This document shows positions 16,255 to 23,875 of a stretch of DNA of 64,000 bases, piece after piece. Both the position numbers and the translations under genes were made by a program. Where the stretch lies: assembly GCF_964246085.1 (NCBI RefSeq), contig NZ_CAXTPD010000002.1; one strand, written 5' to 3'. Below the pieces are notes generated by a model. The model made no database searches. It was not told the origin of the DNA and was given only the letters and a program-made list of their open reading frames with translations. Each line of letters opens with the position of its first letter. The first letter of the stretch is position 1. Source of the stretch: Brotaphodocola sp003480315 (GTDB taxonomy: Bacteria > Bacillota > Clostridia > Lachnospirales > Lachnospiraceae).

Positions 16255-17391
16255 TTACTGTTCTTTTTTTCTGCCCGTATAGATCCATGCGGCAAACGCC
16301 ACCGTTGCCGGAACACTTAAGACAATCCCAAAGCTTCCGGAAAGTCCCTGCATCAGGGCAATCCCGATATTATTGGAGTTGATGATCTGCAGATATGGAA
16401 GGTGATACGCATAATCCATAAGAAGCATCGAAGTGCTGCTTCCCGCAAAGGCCAGGATCAGGGTATTGGAATCCGTTCCCATCATATCACGTCCCACTCG
16501 CAGTCCTGCCTTAATCAGCTGCATACGTGTGATTTCCGGATTCTGGTCATAAATTTCCTTCATGGCACTGGAAATGGACATGGCCACATCCATGACCGCT
16601 CCCAGGGTACTGATCAGCAGACCGGAAAACAGAAGACCGCCTACCTGGATATTGTTGGTCTCATAAAGGGTAAGAAGGCTTTCGATATCGGATACATTCC
16701 ATCCCGTGATCCCTGACATTTTGGAAAATACAGTCGCTGTGATTCCGGCAATGAGAACACCTGCGATCGTTCCAAGGACCGCGCAGAGCGTTTTTTCAGA
16801 AGCGCCGCCAATCAGATACATGGTCACTACGGTTGTAATGACACATAAAAACACCGCTGTCCAGAATGGAGAATATCCCATATAAACCACCGGAAGATAA
16901 ATCAGAAGGATGGCTCCGAAAGTAAAGATCAGTCCCAGGGCACCTTTTACTCCCTGCATTCCGCCTACCAGGCACAAAGCCAGCAGATAAAGCACCACAA
17001 ACCCGATCATAACTTCTTTCCGGTCCATGGAATATACGCTTGTGATCACCGAATCTCCCGCAACACTCTGCAGAACTACCACCCGCATGCCCACGGTACA
17101 GGCAGCTCCGAATAGATAGCCTGCACTGCTGGTCGTTGTAAGCTCCTGTCCCTTTTTCACGCCGCTGGTCATCTTTACTACCACTGTCTGCTGTCCTACA
17201 CGCATTCCGTCTTCCTGAATATTGTCCTCCAGAATGCGGACTACTTTTCCCGTTTCAAAGGTCTGTCCTGTGCGGTTGATAAGCTGTGTCTTATTAACCT
17301 GATTCAGCTTTCCCACAGCCAGCGCCATGATCAGCATCATGATCGTCATGACCGCGTATTTCTTTATCTGTTTTTTTCGTGCCTGGTCCAT
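16255..17391 (-). CDS. YibE/F family membrane protein
   Basis: A 378-residue protein. One N-terminal span (about residues 12-27) is followed by an outside beta-rich segment of about 90 residues (FETGKVVRILEDN..., VVVKMTSGVKKGQELTT) and then seven to eight spans. The MGTDSNTLILAFAGSSTSMLL segment and the DVAMSISSAMKEIY helix are typical of YibE/F. The family has no firmly proven function; some members sit with transport genes. It starts 14 bases after the phosphatase stop with a weak ribosome site, so it is probably translationally coupled. Its presence inside a B12-type import cluster suggests a link to that system, but this is inference. Confidence 0.85.
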   Translation of the reverse strand: MDQARKKQIKKYAVMTIMMLIMALAVGKLNQVNKTQLINRTGQTFETGKVVRILEDNIQEDGMRVGQQTVVVKMTSGVKKGQELTTTSSAGYLFGAACTVGMRVVVLQSVAGDSVITSVYSMDRKEVMIGFVVLYLLALCLVGGMQGVKGALGLIFTFGAILLIYLPVVYMGYSPFWTAVFLCVITTVVTMYLIGGASEKTLCAVLGTIAGVLIAGITATVFSKMSGITGWNVSDIESLLTLYETNNIQVGGLLFSGLLISTLGAVMDVAMSISSAMKEIYDQNPEITRMQLIKAGLRVGRDMMGTDSNTLILAFAGSSTSMLLMDYAYHLPYLQIINSNNIGIALMQGLSGSFGIVLSVPATVAFAAWIYTGRKKEQ

Positions 17392-17405
17392 CCTGATATC
17401 CTAAC

Positions 17406-18968
17406 CTATCGACCTGTGGTTTTGTGAATTGTAAAGGTCTTGTCGATATTTTCTACTTTTCCTTCGTCTGTAATCTGATAAGTGGTGATCTTGAAATCAT
17501 TCTCACTGAGATTGATCACAGAGTAGCTCGGCAGCCAGTTCTGGCTTCTGGTCTCAATGTAATCCTGCTGAGAGTTGATCAGCTCATAATACTTGGAACC
17601 GGATGCAGAGTTTGCTGTCATGTAAAGGGTTCCCTTCGGGTTGGTCACAACCGATTTTCCGGAGCTCTCAATCGTGTAGCACTTGTTATCTGCGGTAAAG
17701 CCGTTCTTTGCATCCACAGCTGCGGTATCTGCCTCGTCCGGATTTAACGTGATGCTGTCACCCGTATTCTTATTGTAAGCGTGATCCCAGTCATAATCCT
17801 GGCCGGTCTCATCCAGTCTGAATTCATACGCGCCATGTGCTTTTCCGTCTCCGTAAAGGATCTTGGAACGGCTGTAGGTATGATCGTGTCCCTGAAGCAC
17901 TACATCGATATCGTATTTATCAAAGACCGGAGTCAGCTGGGTACGAAGGATCATACCGTCTGTATCCGAGTGATCCAGACCGGATCCGTAGATATCCTGA
18001 TGAATGGTTACGATTCTCCATTTGGTATCCGGGAAGTTTGCGATTGCCTTCTGGATGGACTGCTCATGTTCAGCCACATTGTAGTTGTTGGTATTTAAGA
18101 CAATGAAGAGGCCAGAGCCATAGCTGTAATAATAATCTCCGCCTGCCTCGGTCATACCCAGATTCGTCGGATTCGGATTATTAAAATGATAGCTGTAGTC
18201 TTTATTTAAGGAATCATGGTTGCCAATGGTGGTTGCTACCGGAAGTCCCTTCAGGGCGCTTGCGGAAAGATAGGCTGCATACTCCTCTTCCTTCGGTTTT
18301 CCGGTCTTATTGACCTGGTCTCCTGCTGAGATCACAAAGTTCAGATCCGGATTCTGCTCCAGAGCCTTATCCAGAGTGCGGTCCCACGCAAAGCCATCGT
18401 TGCGGGCTGCAGTATTTGCTGCGCCGGAAGCTGCGCTTAATTTGCCTTCTCCCTGCGGCTGGCCCTTGGAAGCACCTACCTGCGGATCACCTACATACAG
18501 AATCTTTACATTTTCAAAGCTTCCGGTCTTGTAAACCTCTGCCGGTGTTCTGACACCGCTTTTCTCTACGGAATAATAGTAGGTGGTATTCTCCTTCAGT
18601 CCGTCTACGGTTACATAGTTGTAGCTGTAGGCTTTTCCGTCTGTGAGAGACGGATCTACGCCATTTGCAGCTCCGTTCCATGCCTGAAGATTATCCTTGT
18701 CTGTTCCAAAATAAACAACTGGTGTAGGAGCATTTCCCTCACTGTACCATGCAAAATTCAGCTCGGATGCCGCACCGCCCGGAGTTAAGGATACGTTGGT
18801 AAAATCAGCGCTTGTCTGATTCCAGTCTGCCATCCACTGCTTCCACTCCTCAGATCCGCCGGTTGCGGAAGAGTCATTATAATGAACGGTAGAAGCCCAT
18901 ACATGCTGTCCACCGACCATAATAAGTACGCCTGCCAAAATTCCTGCTGCAATGTTTCTCTTTCTCAT
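17406..18968 (-). CDS. Exported purple-acid-phosphatase-like metallophosphoesterase
   Basis: A 520-residue secreted enzyme with an N-terminal signal peptide (hydrophobic core ending in VWA-ST). A fibronectin-III-like domain (about 60-160) is followed by a calcineurin-type phosphoesterase domain with YVGDPQVGAS, SAGDQVN, TTIGNHD, VTIHQDIY and LQGHDHTYSR. These supply the two-metal ligand set in the order of purple acid phosphatases. The substrate could be a phosphomonoester outside the cell. The ATG at 18968 is chosen because AAAGG lies eight bases before it; a TTG ten codons earlier is possible. It sits in the middle of a cobalamin-type importer cluster. Confidence 0.88.
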   Translation of the reverse strand: MRKRNIAAGILAGVLIMVGGQHVWASTVHYNDSSATGGSEEWKQWMADWNQTSADFTNVSLTPGGAASELNFAWYSEGNAPTPVVYFGTDKDNLQAWNGAANGVDPSLTDGKAYSYNYVTVDGLKENTTYYYSVEKSGVRTPAEVYKTGSFENVKILYVGDPQVGASKGQPQGEGKLSAASGAANTAARNDGFAWDRTLDKALEQNPDLNFVISAGDQVNKTGKPKEEEYAAYLSASALKGLPVATTIGNHDSLNKDYSYHFNNPNPTNLGMTEAGGDYYYSYGSGLFIVLNTNNYNVAEHEQSIQKAIANFPDTKWRIVTIHQDIYGSGLDHSDTDGMILRTQLTPVFDKYDIDVVLQGHDHTYSRSKILYGDGKAHGAYEFRLDETGQDYDWDHAYNKNTGDSITLNPDEADTAAVDAKNGFTADNKCYTIESSGKSVVTNPKGTLYMTANSASGSKYYELINSQQDYIETRSQNWLPSYSVINLSENDFKITTYQITDEGKVENIDKTFTIHKTTGR

Positions 18969-19126
18969 GTCCATACCCTTTCCGTGTTTCACACTCAACT
19001 TCCTGATATTTTTAAATCATGGCTTGAGTATAACGAGGTTATGTAAAATCCAGTGACATGGAATTGTATGAAGTATGTATGATTTTTGTTAAATCGTTAT
19101 TGGGCTGTTTCTATTTCCCCTGCTGC

Positions 19127-20140
19127 TCATTTCCTGCTTCTGCCCCGGATCATAAGCCAGATGACCACCGGTGCTCCAAACACTGCGGTCACCGAACTGA
19201 TAGAAAGCTCCGTGGGCGCAAACAGAGTCCGGGCGATCAGATCACTGAGCAGGCAGAACACTGCGCCGCCCAGGAAGCAGCCCGGGAGCACTACAATGGG
19301 CTTTGCCGTTCCAAAGAGCCGCTTTACCAGCTGCGGCACAGCGATACCCACAAAAGATACCGGTCCCGCAAAGGCCGTCACACAGGCCGAAAGGACGCTG
19401 GATAAAAGGATCAGCTCTGCCCGAAACCGTTTTGCATTCACGCCAAGGCTCCTGGCATACTCCTCGCCCAGCTGATAAGCGCTGATGGGCTTTGCCATGC
19501 AAAATGACAACACGGATACAGGAAGCACCACCGCCGCCATGACCCGCACCTGATCCCAGGTCGTACCGGAAAAGCTGCCCATGGACCAGTTGTGTAAATT
19601 TACAATGTTGGCGTCATCTGCAAAGGTCACCACGAAATCCGTGATTGCAGAACAGATATAGCTGATCATAACACCGCATACCACCAGCACAGGCATCTGC
19701 CTTACCCGCCGTGCGATCACCAGTACAAACCCCATGGAAAGCATGGATCCGGCAAACGCCGCCACGATCATGGACGCGGATCCCATAAAAAGGCCCTTTC
19801 CCAGAAACAGGATCATGACGAAAGCCACCACCAGCTTGGCCCCGGAAGAAATCCCCAGAACAAAAGGTCCTGCAATAGGGTTTGCAAAAAAGGTCTGGAG
19901 CAAAAATCCAGACACGGAAAGAGCCCCGCCAAGCAGCGCGGCAGCAAAAAGGCGCGGCAAACGGATGTCCCACAGGATATGAAAGGCTGTACTTTCCTGG
20001 TCTGCTCCCGACAGAATCTCACACATATCCCGAAGGGACAGGGAAACACTGCCCACGCTGAAGCTGAGTGCTGCCAGAATGACAAACAAACCTGCCAGCA
20101 GCAAAAAGGCCAACCGGCAGCGCATTGTTCGATTTTTCAT
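19127..20140 (-). CDS. FecCD-family ABC transporter permease (siderophore/cobalamin type)
   Basis: A 337-residue permease with about ten membrane spans. Family marks are WDIRLPRLFAAALLGGALSVSG, NPIAGPFVLGISSGA, the GxxF-rich core, and the C-terminal AGPVSFVGIAVPQLVKRLFG loop that contacts the ATPase. A GGAGGAGAGG site precedes the ATG. It lies 28 bases after the binding protein gene. The cognate ATPase is most likely the gene at 14990-16084. The cobalamin riboswitch upstream of the cluster suggests a cobamide, cobinamide or cobalt/tetrapyrrole cargo. Confidence 0.93.
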   Translation of the reverse strand: MKNRTMRCRLAFLLLAGLFVILAALSFSVGSVSLSLRDMCEILSGADQESTAFHILWDIRLPRLFAAALLGGALSVSGFLLQTFFANPIAGPFVLGISSGAKLVVAFVMILFLGKGLFMGSASMIVAAFAGSMLSMGFVLVIARRVRQMPVLVVCGVMISYICSAITDFVVTFADDANIVNLHNWSMGSFSGTTWDQVRVMAAVVLPVSVLSFCMAKPISAYQLGEEYARSLGVNAKRFRAELILLSSVLSACVTAFAGPVSFVGIAVPQLVKRLFGTAKPIVVLPGCFLGGAVFCLLSDLIARTLFAPTELSISSVTAVFGAPVVIWLMIRGRSRK

Positions 20141-20168
20141 GCTTCCTCTCCTCCTGTCTATTCTGTGA

Positions 20169-21383
20169 TCACCTCAGCCGGTGCAGATAATGAAGGCTGT
20201 TCTCATCCGGCACCGCCTCCGAAAATACTGCATGAAGATCTAAGATCATATCGCCAAGTCCCATGGTTTCCTGGAACATATTTTTTCCGGTGCACCACAC
20301 ATTTCCGTTCTTCACTGCTTTAAAATCCTTCAGCAGCGGACTTTTCTGCAATAGCTCATCCATTGTCTGCAATTCCCCTTCTATGGTGCTGTTGTAGATC
20401 AGACAGTCTGCCTCCTTTGCTTCTGCATAAAAGGTTTCCATCTGCATATTCATGGTAGAAAGGGCATTCTCATCCGTATCAGCCGTCTTCGGTACATAGC
20501 TTCCGCCAGCCAGCTCGATCATTTTGGCCACGTAATCACCCGGTTTTCGTACATTCACCGCTCCATTGGACGTAATATAGAAAAAAGCCGCGCTTTTTCC
20601 GACAGACTGTCCGGTCAGCACCGTATCAAGCTGCTGCACCTGCTCTTGAAACAGCTGCTCCGCCGTCTCTTCCGCATCAAATAGCACGCCATACAGCCGG
20701 ATCCACTCCATTCTTCCCAGTGGATGCTCCTCATAACTGGAACGCTCCACAAACACCGGGATTTTTAACTGCTCTAACTGTGCCTTCACATCCGGCACGT
20801 GATAGATCATCGTGGATTCCAGTGCCAGATCACAGCCGGAAGAAAGGATCTGCTCATAATCCGGTGCGCTGTATTTTCCCGCATAGGATAGTGTCCCATC
20901 TTCCATAGCCTGTCTGGCCGCATCCACATACCATCCGGACTCCTTCGTTCCGGACAGCGTGATCCGGTCCACACGGCCCAGGGCCGCGATCAGGTCCATA
21001 GCCGATGTCGCTGCCAGGTACACATGATCCAACGGTTTTTGCAAAACAGTAATCGAGGCTGGAAGCCCCTCCGGCACGGCAGCTCCTTCCGGCACCACCA
21101 GACAGGTACTGTCATCCTGCACCTGAATCAGATCGTAGCCGCCGTCATAATAATCCACCGAAAACTGCTTCGCATAGGAAAGCTTCATACTGCGCTCCGG
21201 CCTCATGTCCTCCCAGACCGGAGCAGAAGCCTTCTCCTGAGTTATTTCTGCTTTCTGACTTACTCCCATCTCCTGCCCTGGCTTCGCCTTCCCACCGCAG
21301 GCCGAAATTCCCACAGCAAGAAGCACTGCAAGCACTCCGGTCAAGGCCCTGCGGTACAAGCACATATTCCCACATTTCCTCAT
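20169..21383 (-). CDS. FecB/BtuF-like ABC transporter substrate-binding lipoprotein
   Basis: A 404-residue lipoprotein with signal ending at GISACGG. A FecB/BtuF bilobed domain begins near residue 60 (MKLSYAKQFSVDYYDGGYDLIQV) and includes MDLIAALGRVDRITLSG, DYEQILSSGCDLAL and the long connecting helix RLYGVLFDAEETAEQLFQEQV. An in-frame start at 21434 overlaps the previous stop (ATGA) but has no ribosome site, while the ATG at 21383 has GTGAGG six bases before it; either is possible. The cargo is inferred to be a cobamide or related tetrapyrrole from the riboswitch and the neighbours. It could instead bind heme or a siderophore. Confidence 0.88.
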   Translation of the reverse strand: MRKCGNMCLYRRALTGVLAVLLAVGISACGGKAKPGQEMGVSQKAEITQEKASAPVWEDMRPERSMKLSYAKQFSVDYYDGGYDLIQVQDDSTCLVVPEGAAVPEGLPASITVLQKPLDHVYLAATSAMDLIAALGRVDRITLSGTKESGWYVDAARQAMEDGTLSYAGKYSAPDYEQILSSGCDLALESTMIYHVPDVKAQLEQLKIPVFVERSSYEEHPLGRMEWIRLYGVLFDAEETAEQLFQEQVQQLDTVLTGQSVGKSAAFFYITSNGAVNVRKPGDYVAKMIELAGGSYVPKTADTDENALSTMNMQMETFYAEAKEADCLIYNSTIEGELQTMDELLQKSPLLKDFKAVKNGNVWCTGKNMFQETMGLGDMILDLHAVFSEAVPDENSLHYLHRLR

Positions 21384-21430
21384 ATCTGTCCTCACTCTGT
21401 TACGGTTCGCACACTGTTCAATCTGCTTTC

Positions 21431-22345
21431 TCATTCTGTCTTGATACTCGCAGAATCAAACAGCAGCGTGTATTCAATCTCATGGGGCGTACTCATAGCC
21501 GTAGTATCGGCTGCTACCGCCATTTTCCGGTCAAACACCGTTACCGGGATTTCAAACACAGAAGTTTCTCCGCCCTGATTGACCGGAAGGAATTTTTCCT
21601 CTCCAACCTTCATATAATCGTAGTTCGGACTGCTCCACACAACCTCTGCAACCGCCTTCTGATCCTTTACGACCAGCTTCGCCGGAGATTCCACGCTCAC
21701 CCTGCCGGATCCTCCCTCCATAGACACCTCCACAGTATAGCAGCCATCGGCCAGTCCCAGACTCTCTGCTGTCACCTGGGCCGCATCCGTCAGCGCATCA
21801 GCCGGAAGAGAATCCGCCCGAAATACCAGAACACGGTCATACCATTTTTCTTTCTTCTTGCTGAATGCGGCACAGTCCAGTTCCTTATCCAGAGCTTCCA
21901 CCGGCACCGTGAAATGATGACTTCCATCCGCAGCTTCCTCAAATGGGATCATCTTCTCCTCCGGCGCCTTTGCCGCTTCTTCCCCGGTTCCCATGTAAAG
22001 CTTCAGATAACCGGTACCTCCCATCTTCATATCGGCCGTCATACTGCCATCCTTCACAGTCAGCTCGCATGCCTCGATCCGAAACATGCTGGAGCTGGAA
22101 TCCACCTGAATCTGGTAGACTCCATCTCTTAATTCTGACGCAAAAACCGGTGTCATCCCTTCGGTCCCAACACTCTGCTGCTCTGCAGTCTCTTCCGTCA
22201 CTGCCCCGGTCTCGCTTACCTGTACCGGCACTGTCTCGCTGCTCTGTGCCGGCAGTGTCTCTGCCTGATTTTTTCCACTGCAGCCTGCTGCCAGTACACT
22301 GCTTAAGCATACTGCTGCCATAATTCCATATATATTTTTTCTCAT
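21431..22345 (-). CDS. Lipoprotein with two NEAT-like repeats
   Basis: A 304-residue lipoprotein (LAAGC lipobox, Cys22; Ser/Thr/Glu tether to about residue 65). The rest is two similar halves. Half one runs from DGVYQIQVDSSSSMFRIEAC to DRVLVFRADSLP. Half two runs from DGCYTVEVSMEGGSGRVSVE through SPNYDYMKVGEEKFLPV to EIEYTLLFDSASI. Both have the beta-strand order and the xGxYxVxV start, VKDG turn, and FxxPVxxxD end of NEAT (iron-transport-associated) domains, which bind heme in Gram-positive surface proteins. In a B12-riboswitch cluster it may bind a corrinoid or other tetrapyrrole at the cell surface (inference). The fold call is from pattern, not alignment. Confidence 0.65.
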   Translation of the reverse strand: MRKNIYGIMAAVCLSSVLAAGCSGKNQAETLPAQSSETVPVQVSETGAVTEETAEQQSVGTEGMTPVFASELRDGVYQIQVDSSSSMFRIEACELTVKDGSMTADMKMGGTGYLKLYMGTGEEAAKAPEEKMIPFEEAADGSHHFTVPVEALDKELDCAAFSKKKEKWYDRVLVFRADSLPADALTDAAQVTAESLGLADGCYTVEVSMEGGSGRVSVESPAKLVVKDQKAVAEVVWSSPNYDYMKVGEEKFLPVNQGGETSVFEIPVTVFDRKMAVAADTTAMSTPHEIEYTLLFDSASIKTE

Positions 22346-22365
22346 ATTTTTATCCCTATCAAAAC

Positions 22366-22392
22366 GGGCGGCCGGAATTCCATCCGCCGCCC
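22366..22392 (-). terminator. Intercistronic hairpin after cbiK
   Basis: GGGCGGCGG / CCGGCCGCCC forms a GC-rich stem followed by GTTTTG on the minus strand, between the chelatase gene and the NEAT-like lipoprotein gene. It may reduce downstream transcription or protect the chelatase mRNA. Confidence 0.6.
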
Positions 22393-22422
22393 ATTCTCTG
22401 TCTTATTTTTATACTATTTTGA

Positions 22423-23451
22423 TTACTTCAGGCTGTCGATGGCTGCCTGCGCATGCTCTGTAAACAGCTGCTGGATCGGCTCTAACTCGCCTAAGCCACG
22501 AACCAGACAGGTTACATCGTAACCCGCTTTCTCAAACTCCTTCTTCCAGGAACCATCCTCATCGCCTGCCATATCGTTATTTGCATGGTCACCGGCAACG
22601 ATCATGAGCGGCTCCAGAACAACCTTCTTGTACTCGCCCTCTTTCACTTTAGCGATAACATCTTCCAGGCTCGGCTCCGCCTCTACGGTACCTACATAGT
22701 AATGCTCATAGCCCTCAGAAGCAAGCATATCCTGCATCTTTGCGTAAACAGCATTGGAATCAGCCTCAGTACCGTGACCCATGAAGCAGATTGCGGTCTC
22801 ACCGTCATCGTACTCAGCGGTAGCCTCCGTAATTGCCTTGATCACTGTCTTGAAATCATCATCACTGGTTAACAGCGGCTGGCCGATGGCTACTTTATCA
22901 AATGCGTCAGAATACTGTGCCACTTCGTCTACAAGATCGTTGTACTCCAGGCCGTTCATCAGATGGGTCGGCTGGATGACCAGGGTCTTTACTTTATTGT
23001 CAACGGCACGCTTTAATGCCTCATCCACGTTATCGATCGTTACATCATCTCTGGATTTCACATGATCAATGATGATCTGGCTGGTAAAGCCACGTCTTAC
23101 AGAATAATCCGGAAATGCCTTTTCCATTGCGTTCTCGATCGCTCCGATGGTAAGACGGCGGCTGTCGTTGTAGCTGGTTCCGAAGCTTACTACCAACAGC
23201 TCCTGTTCTCCGATCTCATCCTGATTTCTTGTGTTGTCCATAGATGCATCTCCAGTATCGTAATTTTCTTCGTCTTCCTCCTCAGCCGGAGCTTCTTTAG
23301 TCTCAGCCTCGGTAGTTTCCTCTGCCGCCTCAGTCGTGGTTTCCTCCGCTGTGGTTGCCGCTTCTTTCTCTGCCTTTCCCGCACAGCCTGCCATCATCGC
23401 AGCAGAAAGCGCAGTCACTGCAAATAATGCTGTCAGTGTTCTTTTTTTCAT
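22423..23451 (-). CDS. cbiK: Exported CbiK-type sirohydrochlorin cobaltochelatase lipoprotein
   Basis: A 342-residue protein. Its first 23 residues are a lipoprotein signal (MMAGC lipobox). An Ala/Glu/Thr-rich tether runs to about residue 75. The CbiK domain follows: ELLVVSFGTSYNDSR, VIQPTHLMNGLEY, CFMGHGTEADSNAVY and EPLMIVAGDHANNDM. The His residues in GHGTE and GDHANND are the expected metal-chelation pair. CbiK inserts cobalt into sirohydrochlorin in the anaerobic B12 pathway, normally in the cytoplasm; here it is outside the membrane, as described for a periplasmic form in Desulfovibrio. The start at 23451 has AGAGGAGG before it. It is first behind the cobalamin riboswitch. Confidence 0.9.
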   Translation of the reverse strand: MKKRTLTALFAVTALSAAMMAGCAGKAEKEAATTAEETTTEAAEETTEAETKEAPAEEEDEENYDTGDASMDNTRNQDEIGEQELLVVSFGTSYNDSRRLTIGAIENAMEKAFPDYSVRRGFTSQIIIDHVKSRDDVTIDNVDEALKRAVDNKVKTLVIQPTHLMNGLEYNDLVDEVAQYSDAFDKVAIGQPLLTSDDDFKTVIKAITEATAEYDDGETAICFMGHGTEADSNAVYAKMQDMLASEGYEHYYVGTVEAEPSLEDVIAKVKEGEYKKVVLEPLMIVAGDHANNDMAGDEDGSWKKEFEKAGYDVTCLVRGLGELEPIQQLFTEHAQAAIDSLK

Positions 23452-23624
23452 GATATGTCCTCCTCTAAAATGGTATGGTGTAAAACCATCCGTACTGACA
23501 CTATCGATTTTGGAATACCCGGAACATACCACGAACAATGGCCTGAACAACCCTGAGAAAAATTCTGAAAAGATCCTGCGGCACGACCAAGTCCTCGTGG
23601 TCTGGAATGCTCCTGTACCAACAG

Positions 23625-23812
23625 CAGGCAGGTTTCCTGGCTCGCAGCTCCACACACTTCAGATTACCTTCCCAGTCTCCAAAAACCAGTGGCTGCCATG
23701 CCGTTTTGACATGCGCATAACCCAGTGCTCCCTGCTTACAGTGACGAGATCGCGCAGGTTTTCCACCTGCTTCCCTTTTACCCGAAATCCTTCTATCCGA
23801 TTCCGGCACCTG
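23625..23812 (-). ncRNA. Cobalamin riboswitch
   Basis: Reading the minus strand the order of conserved blocks is right for the AdoCbl class: CAGGTGCC at the 5' end, AAAAGGGAAGCAGGTGG, AAACCTGCGCG, CTCGTCACTGTAAGCAGGGAG, then GCAGCCACTGG, GACTGGGAAGG and the B12 box GAGCCAGGAAACCTGCC (about 23645-23627). About 175 bases separate it from the cbiK start and should contain the expression platform; CACGAGGACTTGGTCGTG (about 23601-23584) is a candidate hairpin there. It implies that cobalamin represses cbiK and probably the downstream uptake genes. Confidence 0.93.
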
Positions 23813-23836
23813 CTGTCCTATTTTCGATATGTCCTC

Positions 23837-23865
23837 ATCATACCATCCACACATGGAAAAGGCAA
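23837..23865 (-). promoter_or_regulatory. Promoter of the cobalamin-riboswitch operon
   Basis: TTGCCT (23865-23860), a 17-base spacer and TATGAT (23842-23837) on the minus strand. Transcription would begin near 23830, just ahead of the riboswitch. Confidence 0.7.
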
Positions 23866-23875
23866 TGAAAAAGCA

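Noticed and set aside
18969..19126. A Pho box before the phosphatase gene
   Set aside because: TTTACAT and TTAACA occur, but not as direct repeats with the regular 11-base period of PhoP sites.
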